Assembly (NCBI RefSeq): GCF_004011505.1 | Contig: NZ_SAUN01000001.1 | Coordinates: 10,319,501-10,383,500, forward strand | From: Nonomuraea polychroma | GTDB lineage: Bacteria > Actinomycetota > Actinomycetes > Streptosporangiales > Streptosporangiaceae | Direction of reading: 5' to 3' | Length of the DNA: 64,000 bases | Notes under the pieces: generated by a model | Databases searched by the model: none | What the model was told of the DNA's origin: nothing | Seen by the model: only the letters and a program-made list of their open reading frames with translations | Shown here: one piece after another, positions 41,248-48,941 of the stretch | Layout of the letters: the number at the start of each line of letters is the position of its first letter | How positions within the stretch are numbered: position 1 is the stretch's first letter | Made by a program: the position numbers and the translations under genes

Positions 41248-41913
41248 ATGCGCAAGCTGATCGTTTTCTTGATCGTGCTGGTCATTCTCCTTGTCGTCGT
41301 CGACAGGGTCGCCGCGGCCGGAGTGGAACGCGACCTGTCCAATAGGATCGCCGCCGCCGCCGACCTGTCCGGCACGCCCACCGTGACGATCGAGGGCATC
41401 CCCTTTCTCACTCAGGCCATCGCCGGGCGTTATCCGGAGGTACGGTTCAATCTCGGCACGTTCTCGTACGGCGGCGTGCCGGTGAAGAACCTGCGGGGAG
41501 CGGCCTACGACGTCACGGCACCGCTGGCCGACGTCCTCCAGAACAGACCCACGGCCCGGGCCGGTCGCGTGACGATCGCAGGCACCCTGACCAGGGCGAC
41601 GATCGACAAGTACGCGCCGGAGGGCGTCAAGATCGGCGGCAACGGGCAGCGGCTCACGGCATCCGGCGAGGTGACGGTTGGGGTGAGGAAGGTGCAGTTC
41701 AACGCGGAGATGCGGGTCGAGGTGGCCGACGGGGGCATCAGGCTCCAGGCGGAAAAGATCGACGGCTTGCCCGCCCAGGTCGCGCAGTTCGTTTCCTACA
41801 CGATCCCGTTCAAGGGGGAGTTGCCCTTCGACGTGAAGGTGACCGGGGTCAAGAGTGTGGCCGAGGGATTGGAGATCTCGGCCGAAGCGTCTGACGTGCC
41901 GATTCGTGGATGA
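41248..41913 (+). CDS. LmeA-family phospholipid-binding protein (DUF2993)
   Basis: A 221-residue envelope protein. An N-terminal membrane anchor covers about residues 4-24 (LIVFLIVLVILLVVVDRV). The DUF2993 fold follows (EGIPFLTQAIAGRYPEVRF near residue 50, and the C-terminal YTIPFKGELPFDVKVTGVKS). The mycobacterial member LmeA binds phospholipid and supports lipoarabinomannan maturation. It lies between the moaD-like gene and a sigma factor. Confidence 0.87.
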   Translation: MRKLIVFLIVLVILLVVVDRVAAAGVERDLSNRIAAAADLSGTPTVTIEGIPFLTQAIAGRYPEVRFNLGTFSYGGVPVKNLRGAAYDVTAPLADVLQNRPTARAGRVTIAGTLTRATIDKYAPEGVKIGGNGQRLTASGEVTVGVRKVQFNAEMRVEVADGGIRLQAEKIDGLPAQVAQFVSYTIPFKGELPFDVKVTGVKSVAEGLEISAEASDVPIRG

Positions 41914-41950
41914 GCTTGAACCGGGCCGCCCGGGCGTACGTGATGAGGGT

Positions 41951-42463
41951 GTGAACTCAGCGGGCACCGCCGACGAGGAACTCGTGAGGACCCTCTTCGA
42001 CGAGCACGCGGGGCCACTCTACGGATACGTGCTGCGACTGACCGGTGACTCGGGACGGGCGGAGGATGTCGTGCAGGAGACGCTGCTCCGGGCCTGGCGG
42101 CATCCCGACGCGCTCTCCGGCCGGCCGATCCGCGCGTGGCTGTTCACGGTGGCCCGCAACCTCGTCGTCGACCAGGCTCGCGCCAAGAAGGCCCGGCCGC
42201 CGGAGACCGGCGACGAGGCGCTGGCGGTCCTGCCCGCCGAGGACGATCTGGAGCGGGCGGTCGAGTCGTGGGCGGTGGCCGAGGCGCTGGCCGCGCTGCG
42301 GCCGGAGCACCGAGAGGTGCTGTTGGAGGTCTACTACCGGGGGCGATCGGTGAAGGAGGCGTCGGCGACGCTGGGCATTCCGCCGGGGACGGTCAAGTCG
42401 CGCACCTACTACGCGCTGCGCGCGCTCAAGCTCGCGCTCGAGGAGCGGGGGCTGGCGCCGTGA
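41951..42463 (+). CDS. ECF RNA polymerase sigma factor (SigL-like), second copy
   Basis: A 170-residue ECF sigma factor from the GTG at 41951. Region 2 shows LFDEHAGPLYGYVLRLTGDS and AEDVVQETLLRAWRH; region 4 shows LGIPPGTVKSRTYYALRALK. It is paralogous to the sigma factor at 31998, including the ending LALEERG. Its stop overlaps the anti-sigma start. Confidence 0.93.
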   Translation: MNSAGTADEELVRTLFDEHAGPLYGYVLRLTGDSGRAEDVVQETLLRAWRHPDALSGRPIRAWLFTVARNLVVDQARAKKARPPETGDEALAVLPAEDDLERAVESWAVAEALAALRPEHREVLLEVYYRGRSVKEASATLGIPPGTVKSRTYYALRALKLALEERGLAP

Positions 42464-43272
42464 TGACGTGTGAGGAGGTACGCCTGGCCCTGGGCGCGCA
42501 CGCCCTGGGTGCACTCGACCCTGACGAGGCGCTGGAGATCGACACCCACCTCGCGACCTGCGAGGCGTGCGGCGCCGAGCTGCTGGAGCTCGAGGGCGTG
42601 TCCTCGTTCCTGGGAAAGGTGTCGGAACGCGACGTCGAGCTGGTGGCCAGCCCCCCGCGCCAGGTGCTCGACCGGCTGCTCAACGCCCGCGCCAAGCGGA
42701 GTAGGCGCGGCCGCCTGCTGCTGGTGGCCGCGGCCTCCGTCGCGCTGCTGGGGCTCGGCGGCACGGTCTGGACGGTCATCCAGGAGAGTGAGCCCCAGGT
42801 GGCGTCGTCCGTGGCGGCGCCCTCGGTCACGCCGTCGCCGATGCCGAAGGGTGAGCAGCCTTTCGCGGCTACGGAAAGCGACCAGGCGCTCAAGGCCGAG
42901 GCCAGCCCCAAGGCGTCGGCCAGCAGGGGACCCGCGACACCTCAGAAGGCGGTCGCCGGACGCGAGTTCACCGGTCAGAACGCGGCCAAGGGCTACAACG
43001 CCATCGTGATGGCCTGGCCACTCAGCGGTGGCGGCACGGAGCTCGGCGTGCGCGTCACTGGCGTGCCGGCCGGCACCACCTGCAGTCTCGTCGTCGTGGA
43101 CAAGGACGGACGCCGGGACGCCACGGAGAGCTGGGTCGTCAGCCGCGAGGGCTACCAGGACAAGCCTGCCTTCAAGAGCAAGACCACAGTGTCCATGAGG
43201 GACATCGCCAGGTTCGAGGTCGTCGACCAGACGGGGAAAGTGCTCGTCAGAGTCAAGGGCACCGGGAAGTAA
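42463..43272 (+). CDS. Anti-sigma factor with zinc-finger
   Basis: A 269-residue membrane anti-sigma factor paired with the sigma factor just upstream (TGATG overlap). The zinc motif is IDTHLATCEACGAEL near residues 25-39. A membrane segment lies at about 88-107 (LLLVAAASVALLGLGGTV). The external region has a Pro/Ser/Lys-rich linker of about 60 residues and then a beta-rich RskA-type domain (YNAIVMAWPLSGGGTELGVR). Confidence 0.9.
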   Translation: MTCEEVRLALGAHALGALDPDEALEIDTHLATCEACGAELLELEGVSSFLGKVSERDVELVASPPRQVLDRLLNARAKRSRRGRLLLVAAASVALLGLGGTVWTVIQESEPQVASSVAAPSVTPSPMPKGEQPFAATESDQALKAEASPKASASRGPATPQKAVAGREFTGQNAAKGYNAIVMAWPLSGGGTELGVRVTGVPAGTTCSLVVVDKDGRRDATESWVVSREGYQDKPAFKSKTTVSMRDIARFEVVDQTGKVLVRVKGTGK

Positions 43273-43300
43273 ACCGCGACCGCCCGTGGTTGCACCATGC

Positions 43301-43720
43301 GTGACGGGTTTGTGGGTGGCGCTGGCGACGCTGGCGCTCGGATCGGTGATCGGGGTGGTGTTCCTGCGCCGCAACGGACGAGTGCGTGACGCGGACGACT
43401 CTCAGGATCGGCTGTCCGCCGCGGACCTCGGGGCCGGGCTGGGGGAGCGGGCGACGCTGGTGCAGTTCTCGACCGCCTTCTGCCAGCCGTGCCGGGCGAC
43501 CAGGCGGATCCTGGCCGACGTCAGCGAACTCGTGCCGGGGGTGAGCCACGTCGAGATCGACGCCGAGTCCCGGCTGGACCTGGTGCGGCGGCTGGACGTC
43601 ATGCGCACGCCGACCGTCCTGGTGCTCGACGCCTCGGGCGCCATCGTGAAAAGAGCCTCGGGGCAGCCGCGCAAGGCCGACGTGCTGGCGGCGCTCGCGG
43701 CGGCCGTACCGGGCTCGTGA
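43301..43720 (+). CDS. Membrane-anchored thioredoxin-like protein
   Basis: About 139 residues from the GTG at 43301 (an earlier in-frame GTG at 43286 is possible). A membrane anchor lies at residues 3-22 (LWVALATLALGSVIGVVFL), followed by a thioredoxin fold with the redox site STAFCQPCRATRR near residue 53 and the cis-Pro loop MRTPTVLVLD near 97. It probably faces the cytosol or the envelope; the anchor orientation is unclear. It precedes the sulfur operon. Confidence 0.88.
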   Translation: MTGLWVALATLALGSVIGVVFLRRNGRVRDADDSQDRLSAADLGAGLGERATLVQFSTAFCQPCRATRRILADVSELVPGVSHVEIDAESRLDLVRRLDVMRTPTVLVLDASGAIVKRASGQPRKADVLAALAAAVPGS

Positions 43721-43793
43721 GAGTAACGTTGTCTCACGAGTTGTCTCATCAATCGGACGAGATGTGACAGATGACGAGACGACGAGTAGTGTC

Positions 43794-43883
43794 ATGCGCA
43801 TGAACCCATCGACAGAGCTGCTCACAAAGCGGCGCGCGGTTGATTTCTGCCGCGTGACCACCGCGCTCTGTCGCGCTGCCTGA
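43794..43883 (+). CDS. Cysteine-containing leader peptide of the sulfur operon
   Basis: A 29-residue peptide, MRMNPSTELLTKRRAVDFC followed by RVTTALCRAA, ending 58 bp before the DUF4395 gene. It matches the actinobacterial putative leader peptide type (RRAVDLCRV-like with a second Cys) found before sulfur genes. Mycobacterial cysteine-codon uORFs are known to attenuate downstream sulfur genes in response to cysteine. Stalling at Cys19 or Cys26 when cysteine is scarce would be the sensing step. Confidence 0.7.
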   Translation: MRMNPSTELLTKRRAVDFCRVTTALCRAA

Positions 43884-43932
43884 GGACGATCTCGCGCGGA
43901 CATCCGATCCGCCCCAATCGACCCTTCAGGAG
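43879..43932 (+). promoter_or_regulatory. Possible SD-sequestering pairing after the leader peptide
   Basis: CCTGAGG at 43879-43885, which includes the leader peptide's stop codon, can pair with CCTTCAGG at 43923-43930, which overlaps the CAGGAG ribosome site of the DUF4395 gene. A ribosome stopped or stalled on the leader would keep the pairing open. This is a predicted structure only. Confidence 0.4.
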
Positions 43933-43941
43933 CATCCCACG

Positions 43942-44355
43942 ATGCGTGCCGATCCCAGAGCGCTGCGCTTCGGCGCGGCCATCACAACCGTGGTCCTCGT
44001 TTCCGTCCTGCTGACCCAGAGTGCCTGGCTGCTCGCCGCCCAGGCGGTGGTCTTCGCGCTCGGAATCGCGGGGCGCTCGCCGTACACGATGCTCTTCAAG
44101 GCGCTCGTCAAGAGCGCCCCGAAGGAGACCGAGGACGCCCGTCCACCGCGGTTCGCGCAGGCGGTGGGACTGGTCTTCGCGGTCGCGGGCCTGGCCGGAT
44201 ATGTCGCCGGGATCATGCCGCTGGCCCTCGTGGCCACGGCCGCGGCTCTCCTCGCCGCTTTCCTCAACGCAGCCTTCGGATTCTGCCTTGGCTGCGAGAT
44301 GTACCTGCTCATTCGCCGACTACTGCCCGCTGCCAACATGGAGGTACCCAAATGA
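43942..44355 (+). CDS. DUF4395 membrane protein
   Basis: A 137-residue membrane protein of the DUF4395 family with three to four hydrophobic segments and the typical FGFCLGCEMYLLIRRL near the C-terminus. It is found beside thiosulfate sulfurtransferases in actinobacteria and may take part in sulfur transport or redox. It overlaps the sulfurtransferase gene by 4 bp. Confidence 0.9.
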   Translation: MRADPRALRFGAAITTVVLVSVLLTQSAWLLAAQAVVFALGIAGRSPYTMLFKALVKSAPKETEDARPPRFAQAVGLVFAVAGLAGYVAGIMPLALVATAAALLAAFLNAAFGFCLGCEMYLLIRRLLPAANMEVPK

Positions 44356-45191
44356 GCCGCTCCGCCGCCCTGGTGGACGCTGACTGGGTCGAGGCCAACC
44401 TCGACACCCCCGGTGTCGTTCTCGTCGAGGTCGACGAGGACGTCAGCGCCTACGACAAGGGCCACATCCGTGGCGCCGTGAAGGTTGACTGGCGGCAGGA
44501 CCTGCAGGACCCGGTCCGCCGCGACTTCGTGGACAAGACCGGTTTCGAGGCCCTGCTGTCCGACCGCGGCATCTCGAACGATGACACCGTCGTGCTCTAC
44601 GGCGGTAACAACAACTGGTTCGCCGCCTATGCGTACTGGTACTTCAAGCTCTACGGCCACGAGAACGTCAAGCTGCTCGACGGCGGCCGTAAGAAGTGGG
44701 AGCTGGACTCCCGCGAGCTGGTCAAGGACGTGCCGCAGCGGCCCAAGACCCAATACGTCGCCAACGAGCAGGACACCGCGATCCGCGCCTTCCGCGACGA
44801 CGTGGTCTCCGCCATCGGCAAGCTCAACCTCGTGGACGTTCGCTCGCCCGACGAGTTCACCGGCAAGCTGCTCGCCCCCGCCCACCTGCCGCAGGAGCAG
44901 GCGCAGCGCGCGGGGCACGTGCCGACCGCCCGCAACATCCCGTGGTCCAAGGCGGCCAACGACGACGGGACCTTCAAGTCCGACGACGACCTGCGCACCC
45001 TCTACCAGGAGGCCGGGGTCGACTTCGGCAAGGACACCATCGCCTACTGCCGCATCGGCGAGCGTTCGGCGCACACGTGGTTCGTGCTGCACGAGCTGCT
45101 CGAGCAGGACAACGTGAAGAACTACGACGGTTCGTGGACCGAGTACGGCTCGCTCGTGGGCGTGCCGATCGAGCTGGGGGAGGCCCGCTGA
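44352..45191 (+). CDS. Thiosulfate sulfurtransferase (rhodanese)
   Basis: A 279-residue two-domain rhodanese similar to actinobacterial CysA/SseA. The active-site loop in the C-terminal domain is AYCRIGERSAHTW with the persulfide Cys near residue 235. The inactive N-terminal domain has the YDKGHIRGAVKVDW block. It transfers sulfane sulfur from thiosulfate to acceptors. It lies in a coupled operon with DUF4395 and DUF1416, controlled by the cysteine leader. Confidence 0.94.
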   Translation: MSRSAALVDADWVEANLDTPGVVLVEVDEDVSAYDKGHIRGAVKVDWRQDLQDPVRRDFVDKTGFEALLSDRGISNDDTVVLYGGNNNWFAAYAYWYFKLYGHENVKLLDGGRKKWELDSRELVKDVPQRPKTQYVANEQDTAIRAFRDDVVSAIGKLNLVDVRSPDEFTGKLLAPAHLPQEQAQRAGHVPTARNIPWSKAANDDGTFKSDDDLRTLYQEAGVDFGKDTIAYCRIGERSAHTWFVLHELLEQDNVKNYDGSWTEYGSLVGVPIELGEAR

Positions 45192-45493
45192 TGACGACTG
45201 CACAGGGTTGCGGAGCGCCGGAGCAGACGATTGCGCTGCCGGCCGGGATCGATCTGACCAACCAGGCCGTGATCCAGGGCGTGGTGACCGGCGCGGGCAC
45301 CGCATATGCCCGGCTGCTGGACCACTCCGGCGAGTTCACCGGCGAGGTCGTGGTGTCGGAGGAGGGCGTCTTCCGCTTCTTCGCCGCTCCCGGCGACTGG
45401 ACCGTCCGCATCATCGCGGGCGGCGGCGTCACCAGGGACGTCCAGGTGGAGGCCAAGCTGGGTGAGGTCGCCCAGCTCGCCGTCGCCGTCTGA
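45191..45493 (+). CDS. DUF1416 protein of the sulfurtransferase operon
   Basis: A 100-residue all-beta protein of the DUF1416 family, always seen next to this type of sulfurtransferase. It opens MTTAQGCGAPEQTIALPAG with a conserved Cys near residue 7 and has YARLLDHSGEFTGEVVVSE. TGATG overlap with the rhodanese gene. A strong terminator follows. Confidence 0.88.
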   Translation: MTTAQGCGAPEQTIALPAGIDLTNQAVIQGVVTGAGTAYARLLDHSGEFTGEVVVSEEGVFRFFAAPGDWTVRIIAGGGVTRDVQVEAKLGEVAQLAVAV

Positions 45494-45509
45494 CCACCGG
45501 CGTCGTGAG

Positions 45510-45538
45510 GGCCCGCGTCTTTCGGACGCGGGCCTTTT
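45510..45538 (+). terminator. Rho-independent terminator of the sulfur operon
   Basis: A perfect 10-bp stem GGCCCGCGTC / GACGCGGGCC (45510-45519 and 45525-45534) with a TTTCG loop and TTTT following, 16 bp after the DUF1416 stop. Confidence 0.92.
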
Positions 45539-45610
45539 CGCGTGGTCGCGTCTTTCGGACGTGGAACTTTCGCGTGCAACCGATTCTGGCTCGCCGGTGT
45601 TGTATCCCAT

Positions 45611-46162
45611 GTGAGTGAGATCGATCCGGTGTGCAAGGCGCTGCTCGACGACCTCGACGAGGGGTTCGCCGAGATGTACGCCGCCTACCGCAACCTCGTC
45701 TTCTCGACCGCGTTGCGGCTGAGCGGGCGCTGGGCCTGCGCCGAGGACCTCACCGCGGAGGCGTTCCTGCGGGCGTACCGGGCTCTGGCCGGCTACGACC
45801 GTGACCGCATCGCCGCGCTCCAGCCGCGGGCGTGGCTGATGACGGTCCTGATGAACCTCTGGCGTAACTGGGCCCGCACCAAGGCCCGCAAGCCGCCGCC
45901 CGACCTCCGCGACGAGCCGGTGGACTCCGTCGATCCCGGCCAGGACGTCGAGGAGGCGGCGGTGCGCCGCGAGACCGGCGACGAGCTGGCCGAGCTGCTG
46001 AGCCAGTTGCCCGAAGAGCAGCGGGCCGCGGTGGTGCTCAGGCACGTCGTCGACCTGCCGGTCAGCGAGATCGCCATCGTCCTCAAGATCCCGCAGGGCA
46101 CGGTCAAGTCGCACGTGTCGCGGGGATTGCGGCGGCTACGCGCACTGGGAGGTGCCCGATGA
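45611..46162 (+). CDS. RNA polymerase sigma factor, ECF type
   Basis: A 183-residue sigma factor from the GTG at 45611. Region 2 has YAAYRNLVFSTALRLSGRW and AEDLTAEAFLRAYRAL; region 4 has EIAIVLKIPQGTVKSHVSRG. It is not closely like the two SigL-type factors in this window. It overlaps the methyltransferase gene by 4 bp, and no anti-sigma gene is adjacent, so a role in alkylation response is possible from context only. Confidence 0.9.
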   Translation: MSEIDPVCKALLDDLDEGFAEMYAAYRNLVFSTALRLSGRWACAEDLTAEAFLRAYRALAGYDRDRIAALQPRAWLMTVLMNLWRNWARTKARKPPPDLRDEPVDSVDPGQDVEEAAVRRETGDELAELLSQLPEEQRAAVVLRHVVDLPVSEIAIVLKIPQGTVKSHVSRGLRRLRALGGAR

Positions 46163-46941
46163 CCGAGGACCGCTTGCTCGCCGGGTTGGGGGCCCTGGCC
46201 GCCGACGCGCCGGACGGGCTGCTCGACAGGATCGCCGCCCGCTGGGTGAGCGTGCCGGGGCCGATCGGGGAGCTGCGGGTCGCGTTCACCGACCAGGGGG
46301 TGGCGTACGTGCACGCCGGCGACGGGTTCGCCGAGGCGTTCAGGGCCCGGTTCGGGCGACCGCTGCTGACAGCCGGCAGGCCGCCTGCGGGGCTGCTGAC
46401 CGCGCTGCGTACCGGCCGGGCCTCCGGGGTGCGGCTGGATCTGCGCGGGATGAGCGACTTCCAGCGCGACGTGCTGGAGGCCGCGCGCACGATCCCCCGC
46501 GGTGAGGTACGCCCCTACGCGTGGATCGCCGCCCGAATCGGCCGGCCCAGGGCCGTGCGCGCGGTGGGCACGGCGCTGGCGAACAACCCGGTGCCGCTGC
46601 TGCTCCCATGCCACCGGGTCACCAGGTCGGACGGTGCGGCAGGCGACTACGTGTTCGGCGCGGCGGCCAAGGAACGGCTGCTGCTCGCCGAGGGCGTCGA
46701 CCTGGAGCGGCTGCGGCGCCTGGCCGGGGAGCGCGTGTTCTACCTGGCCAGCGACACCACGGGCGTCGTCTGCTTCCCGACGTGCCACAACGCCAGGCGC
46801 ATCACGCCCGCGCACCGGCACGGCTTCCGCACCCTCGCCCAGGCCACCGGCGCCGGCTACCGGCCCTGCCGCACCTGCCGGCCGGCTCAGGGGGTGGCGG
46901 GACAGGCGTCAGGCGGACGGGCTAAGGGCGTGGCGGGGTAA
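46159..46941 (+). CDS. O6-methylguanine methyltransferase with C-terminal Ada zinc domain
   Basis: A 260-residue fusion. The N-terminal two-thirds is an Ogt-type DNA-protein cysteine methyltransferase with the acceptor-Cys motif LLLPCHRVTRSDG near residue 152 and the DNA-binding block GRPRAVRAVGTALANNPVP. The C-terminal 70 residues are an Ada zinc-binding domain (VVCFPTCHNARRI near 202 and YRPCRTCRP near 236), which in E. coli Ada is at the N-terminus and takes methyl from phosphotriesters. The AraC part of Ada is missing. Coupled to a sigma factor upstream. Confidence 0.9.
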   Translation: MTEDRLLAGLGALAADAPDGLLDRIAARWVSVPGPIGELRVAFTDQGVAYVHAGDGFAEAFRARFGRPLLTAGRPPAGLLTALRTGRASGVRLDLRGMSDFQRDVLEAARTIPRGEVRPYAWIAARIGRPRAVRAVGTALANNPVPLLLPCHRVTRSDGAAGDYVFGAAAKERLLLAEGVDLERLRRLAGERVFYLASDTTGVVCFPTCHNARRITPAHRHGFRTLAQATGAGYRPCRTCRPAQGVAGQASGGRAKGVAG

Positions 46942-47480
46942 CGCATGAGGAGCGTGGCGCGGACGATGTCGGGGCCGTGCGCGCGGTAGCCGTGCGGCAC
47001 GTCCGAGCGCCACGAGATGTGATCCCCCGGCCCGGCCGTCAGCGGCTCCTTGATCGGGCCGGCGCTCAGCGTGCCGCTGAAGACCGTGACGTGCTCGGTC
47101 ACGCCCTCGTGGTGCGGGGGCGAGGTCTGCGTGATGCCGGGCGGGACGCGTACCCGATAGAGCTCGTACGTGACCCGGTCATCCTCGAACACCTCGAGCA
47201 ACTCGGCCTCCATCGCCGTGCCGCGCATGATCTGCGGCTCGGGCGGCGGGTCGAATATGGCCCCGATCGGCACGCCGAGCTGCGCCGTGATCGCCCAGAG
47301 CGTCTCCAGGGTCGGGCTGTGCGTGCCCATCTCGACCCCGGACAGAGTGGCCTTGCCGATGCCGGCGCGTTTGGCGAGCTCGGACAGCGAGACCCCGCGC
47401 TCCTGCCGTAGCCGCCGTAATCGGTCTCCCACCGCGCGCGGGTCGGCGTCGAATGCGGGCAGCGGCTCCATACCCGTCAT
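46887..47480 (-). CDS. XRE-family regulator with cupin domain
   Basis: A 197-residue regulator from the ATG at 47480. The N-terminal helix-turn-helix is RLRRLRQERGVSLSELAKRA and GIGKATLSGVE. A cupin sensor domain follows from about residue 85 (PPHHEGVTEHVTVFSGTL then GDHISWRSDVPHGYRAHG). Such proteins regulate amino-acid, polyamine or sugar pathways; the ligand is not known. It converges on and overlaps the Ogt-Ada gene by 55 bp. A longer upstream frame is not protein-like. Confidence 0.9.
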   Translation of the reverse strand: MTGMEPLPAFDADPRAVGDRLRRLRQERGVSLSELAKRAGIGKATLSGVEMGTHSPTLETLWAITAQLGVPIGAIFDPPPEPQIMRGTAMEAELLEVFEDDRVTYELYRVRVPPGITQTSPPHHEGVTEHVTVFSGTLSAGPIKEPLTAGPGDHISWRSDVPHGYRAHGPDIVRATLLMRYPATPLARPPDACPATP

Positions 47481-47621
47481 GGTGCAACAGAGGACGCGCC
47501 GCGTCGCGGGCATTCGCCGCCGGATAATTCTTTTGTCACTGCTCAGGGATGTGGGGGGCGGCGATGGCGCTTTCTCGGGTTGCGGCTGCGACGTAAGAGA
47601 CAGACCGATACGATTCCACAG

Positions 47622-48941
47622 ATGTCCGGTTCGACAGGTGTGATGGCGCCGCCCCAACCTGGGCCTACGCCGGCTCAGCGGCTGCCGTCGCCGTACTCGC
47701 TGCCCCTGCACGCGCTACGCCTGGCAGGGAAAGCCGCGCTGCCGCTGATCCTGTGGTTCTCCGCGGGCGAGCTGTCTCGCTGGGCGATCCTCTATGCGGC
47801 CACGGAGATCTCGCACGGGAGCCTCCGACAGGTTCGCCTGGTCGTGACCCTGGTGTTGATGACCGTGGTGATCCTCATCTCCATGACCGTCATCACGGGC
47901 ATGTTCCTTTCGCTGCGCCGGGTGCTCCGGGAGACCCAGGCGCGTAGGGCGGACGGACAGGAGGACGAGCCGTTCTGGGTGTCGCTCAACCGGGTGGGTC
48001 CTGCCTTCGCGCTGATCTACCTGGCCTGGGAGCTCTACATCAAGGACGCTTCCGACTTCCAGTGGATGGACCTGTTCCACAACCTGGACGACAACTTCTA
48101 CACGCCGATCTTCAACAACGTGGCCAACGGGACCGAAGAAGAGGTCACGTACGGGATGGGGCTGGTCGGCCTGGACTGGCGGGTCTCGATCGGCGCCATG
48201 GTCGTGACCTTCGGCATGCGCATGCTCTTCGCCCACCTCGTCGAGAAGAGCAAGGGCAGGTTCTCCGGCATCGCGGCCGCGTTCTCGGAGTTCGCCTTCG
48301 TGTTCTGCGGCCTGAACGCCATCTTCACCTTCACCAAGGCACGCGAGGACTGGGCCTCGCATCGGGCGGTCGTGGGAGGCGCGAGCGAGGCGTGGGAGCA
48401 CGCCAAGGAGAACGTGCCCGGCTGGGAGGCCTTCTGGAAATGGGCGGGTGACACCTGGCCGCACGTCATCGACGCGCTTGCCGTGCCGCTCACCTGGCTG
48501 GCGATCGCGGTGCTGGTCTTCGGCGGCACGGTCGACGACACCCGCAGGGCGCTGCGCGGCACCCGGCTGGAGCGGGGCATGGACCGGCTGGAGGGCAGCC
48601 ACGACCTCACCCAGCGGGCCACGGACCGGTTCATCGGCGGTTTCCGTGACCGCTGGGTGCCCGTGGTCAACGCCTTCAGGATCACCGTCAAGGGCGGCAT
48701 CACGCTGTTCGGGTTGATGTGCCTGCTGTACGTCGGGCTGCACGTGGGCGCGGACTACCTGGAGCGGGTGGTCAACACGCTCATCGGCTCCGACGTGCCG
48801 TACATGTGGCTCGTGGTCAGCCGGCCGGTCGAGTTCGTCAAGGACTTGCTGGTGACGGTCCTGGCCTACTCCGTGCTGGCCGCGACGTTCGACATCGCGG
48901 CCACCCGGGCGCGGCTGCAGGGCGAGGACATCACCGCTTGA
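47622..48941 (+). CDS. Polytopic membrane protein of unknown function
   Basis: A 439-residue protein from the ATG at 47622 with about seven hydrophobic segments, starting with ALPLILWFSAGELSRWAILY and VVTLVLMTVVILISMTVIT. A central soluble loop contains KAREDWASHRAVVGGASEAW. No domain recognised. It converges on the ectodomain operon with an 11-bp overlap and may be a membrane partner of that system. Confidence 0.7.
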   Translation: MSGSTGVMAPPQPGPTPAQRLPSPYSLPLHALRLAGKAALPLILWFSAGELSRWAILYAATEISHGSLRQVRLVVTLVLMTVVILISMTVITGMFLSLRRVLRETQARRADGQEDEPFWVSLNRVGPAFALIYLAWELYIKDASDFQWMDLFHNLDDNFYTPIFNNVANGTEEEVTYGMGLVGLDWRVSIGAMVVTFGMRMLFAHLVEKSKGRFSGIAAAFSEFAFVFCGLNAIFTFTKAREDWASHRAVVGGASEAWEHAKENVPGWEAFWKWAGDTWPHVIDALAVPLTWLAIAVLVFGGTVDDTRRALRGTRLERGMDRLEGSHDLTQRATDRFIGGFRDRWVPVVNAFRITVKGGITLFGLMCLLYVGLHVGADYLERVVNTLIGSDVPYMWLVVSRPVEFVKDLLVTVLAYSVLAATFDIAATRARLQGEDITA

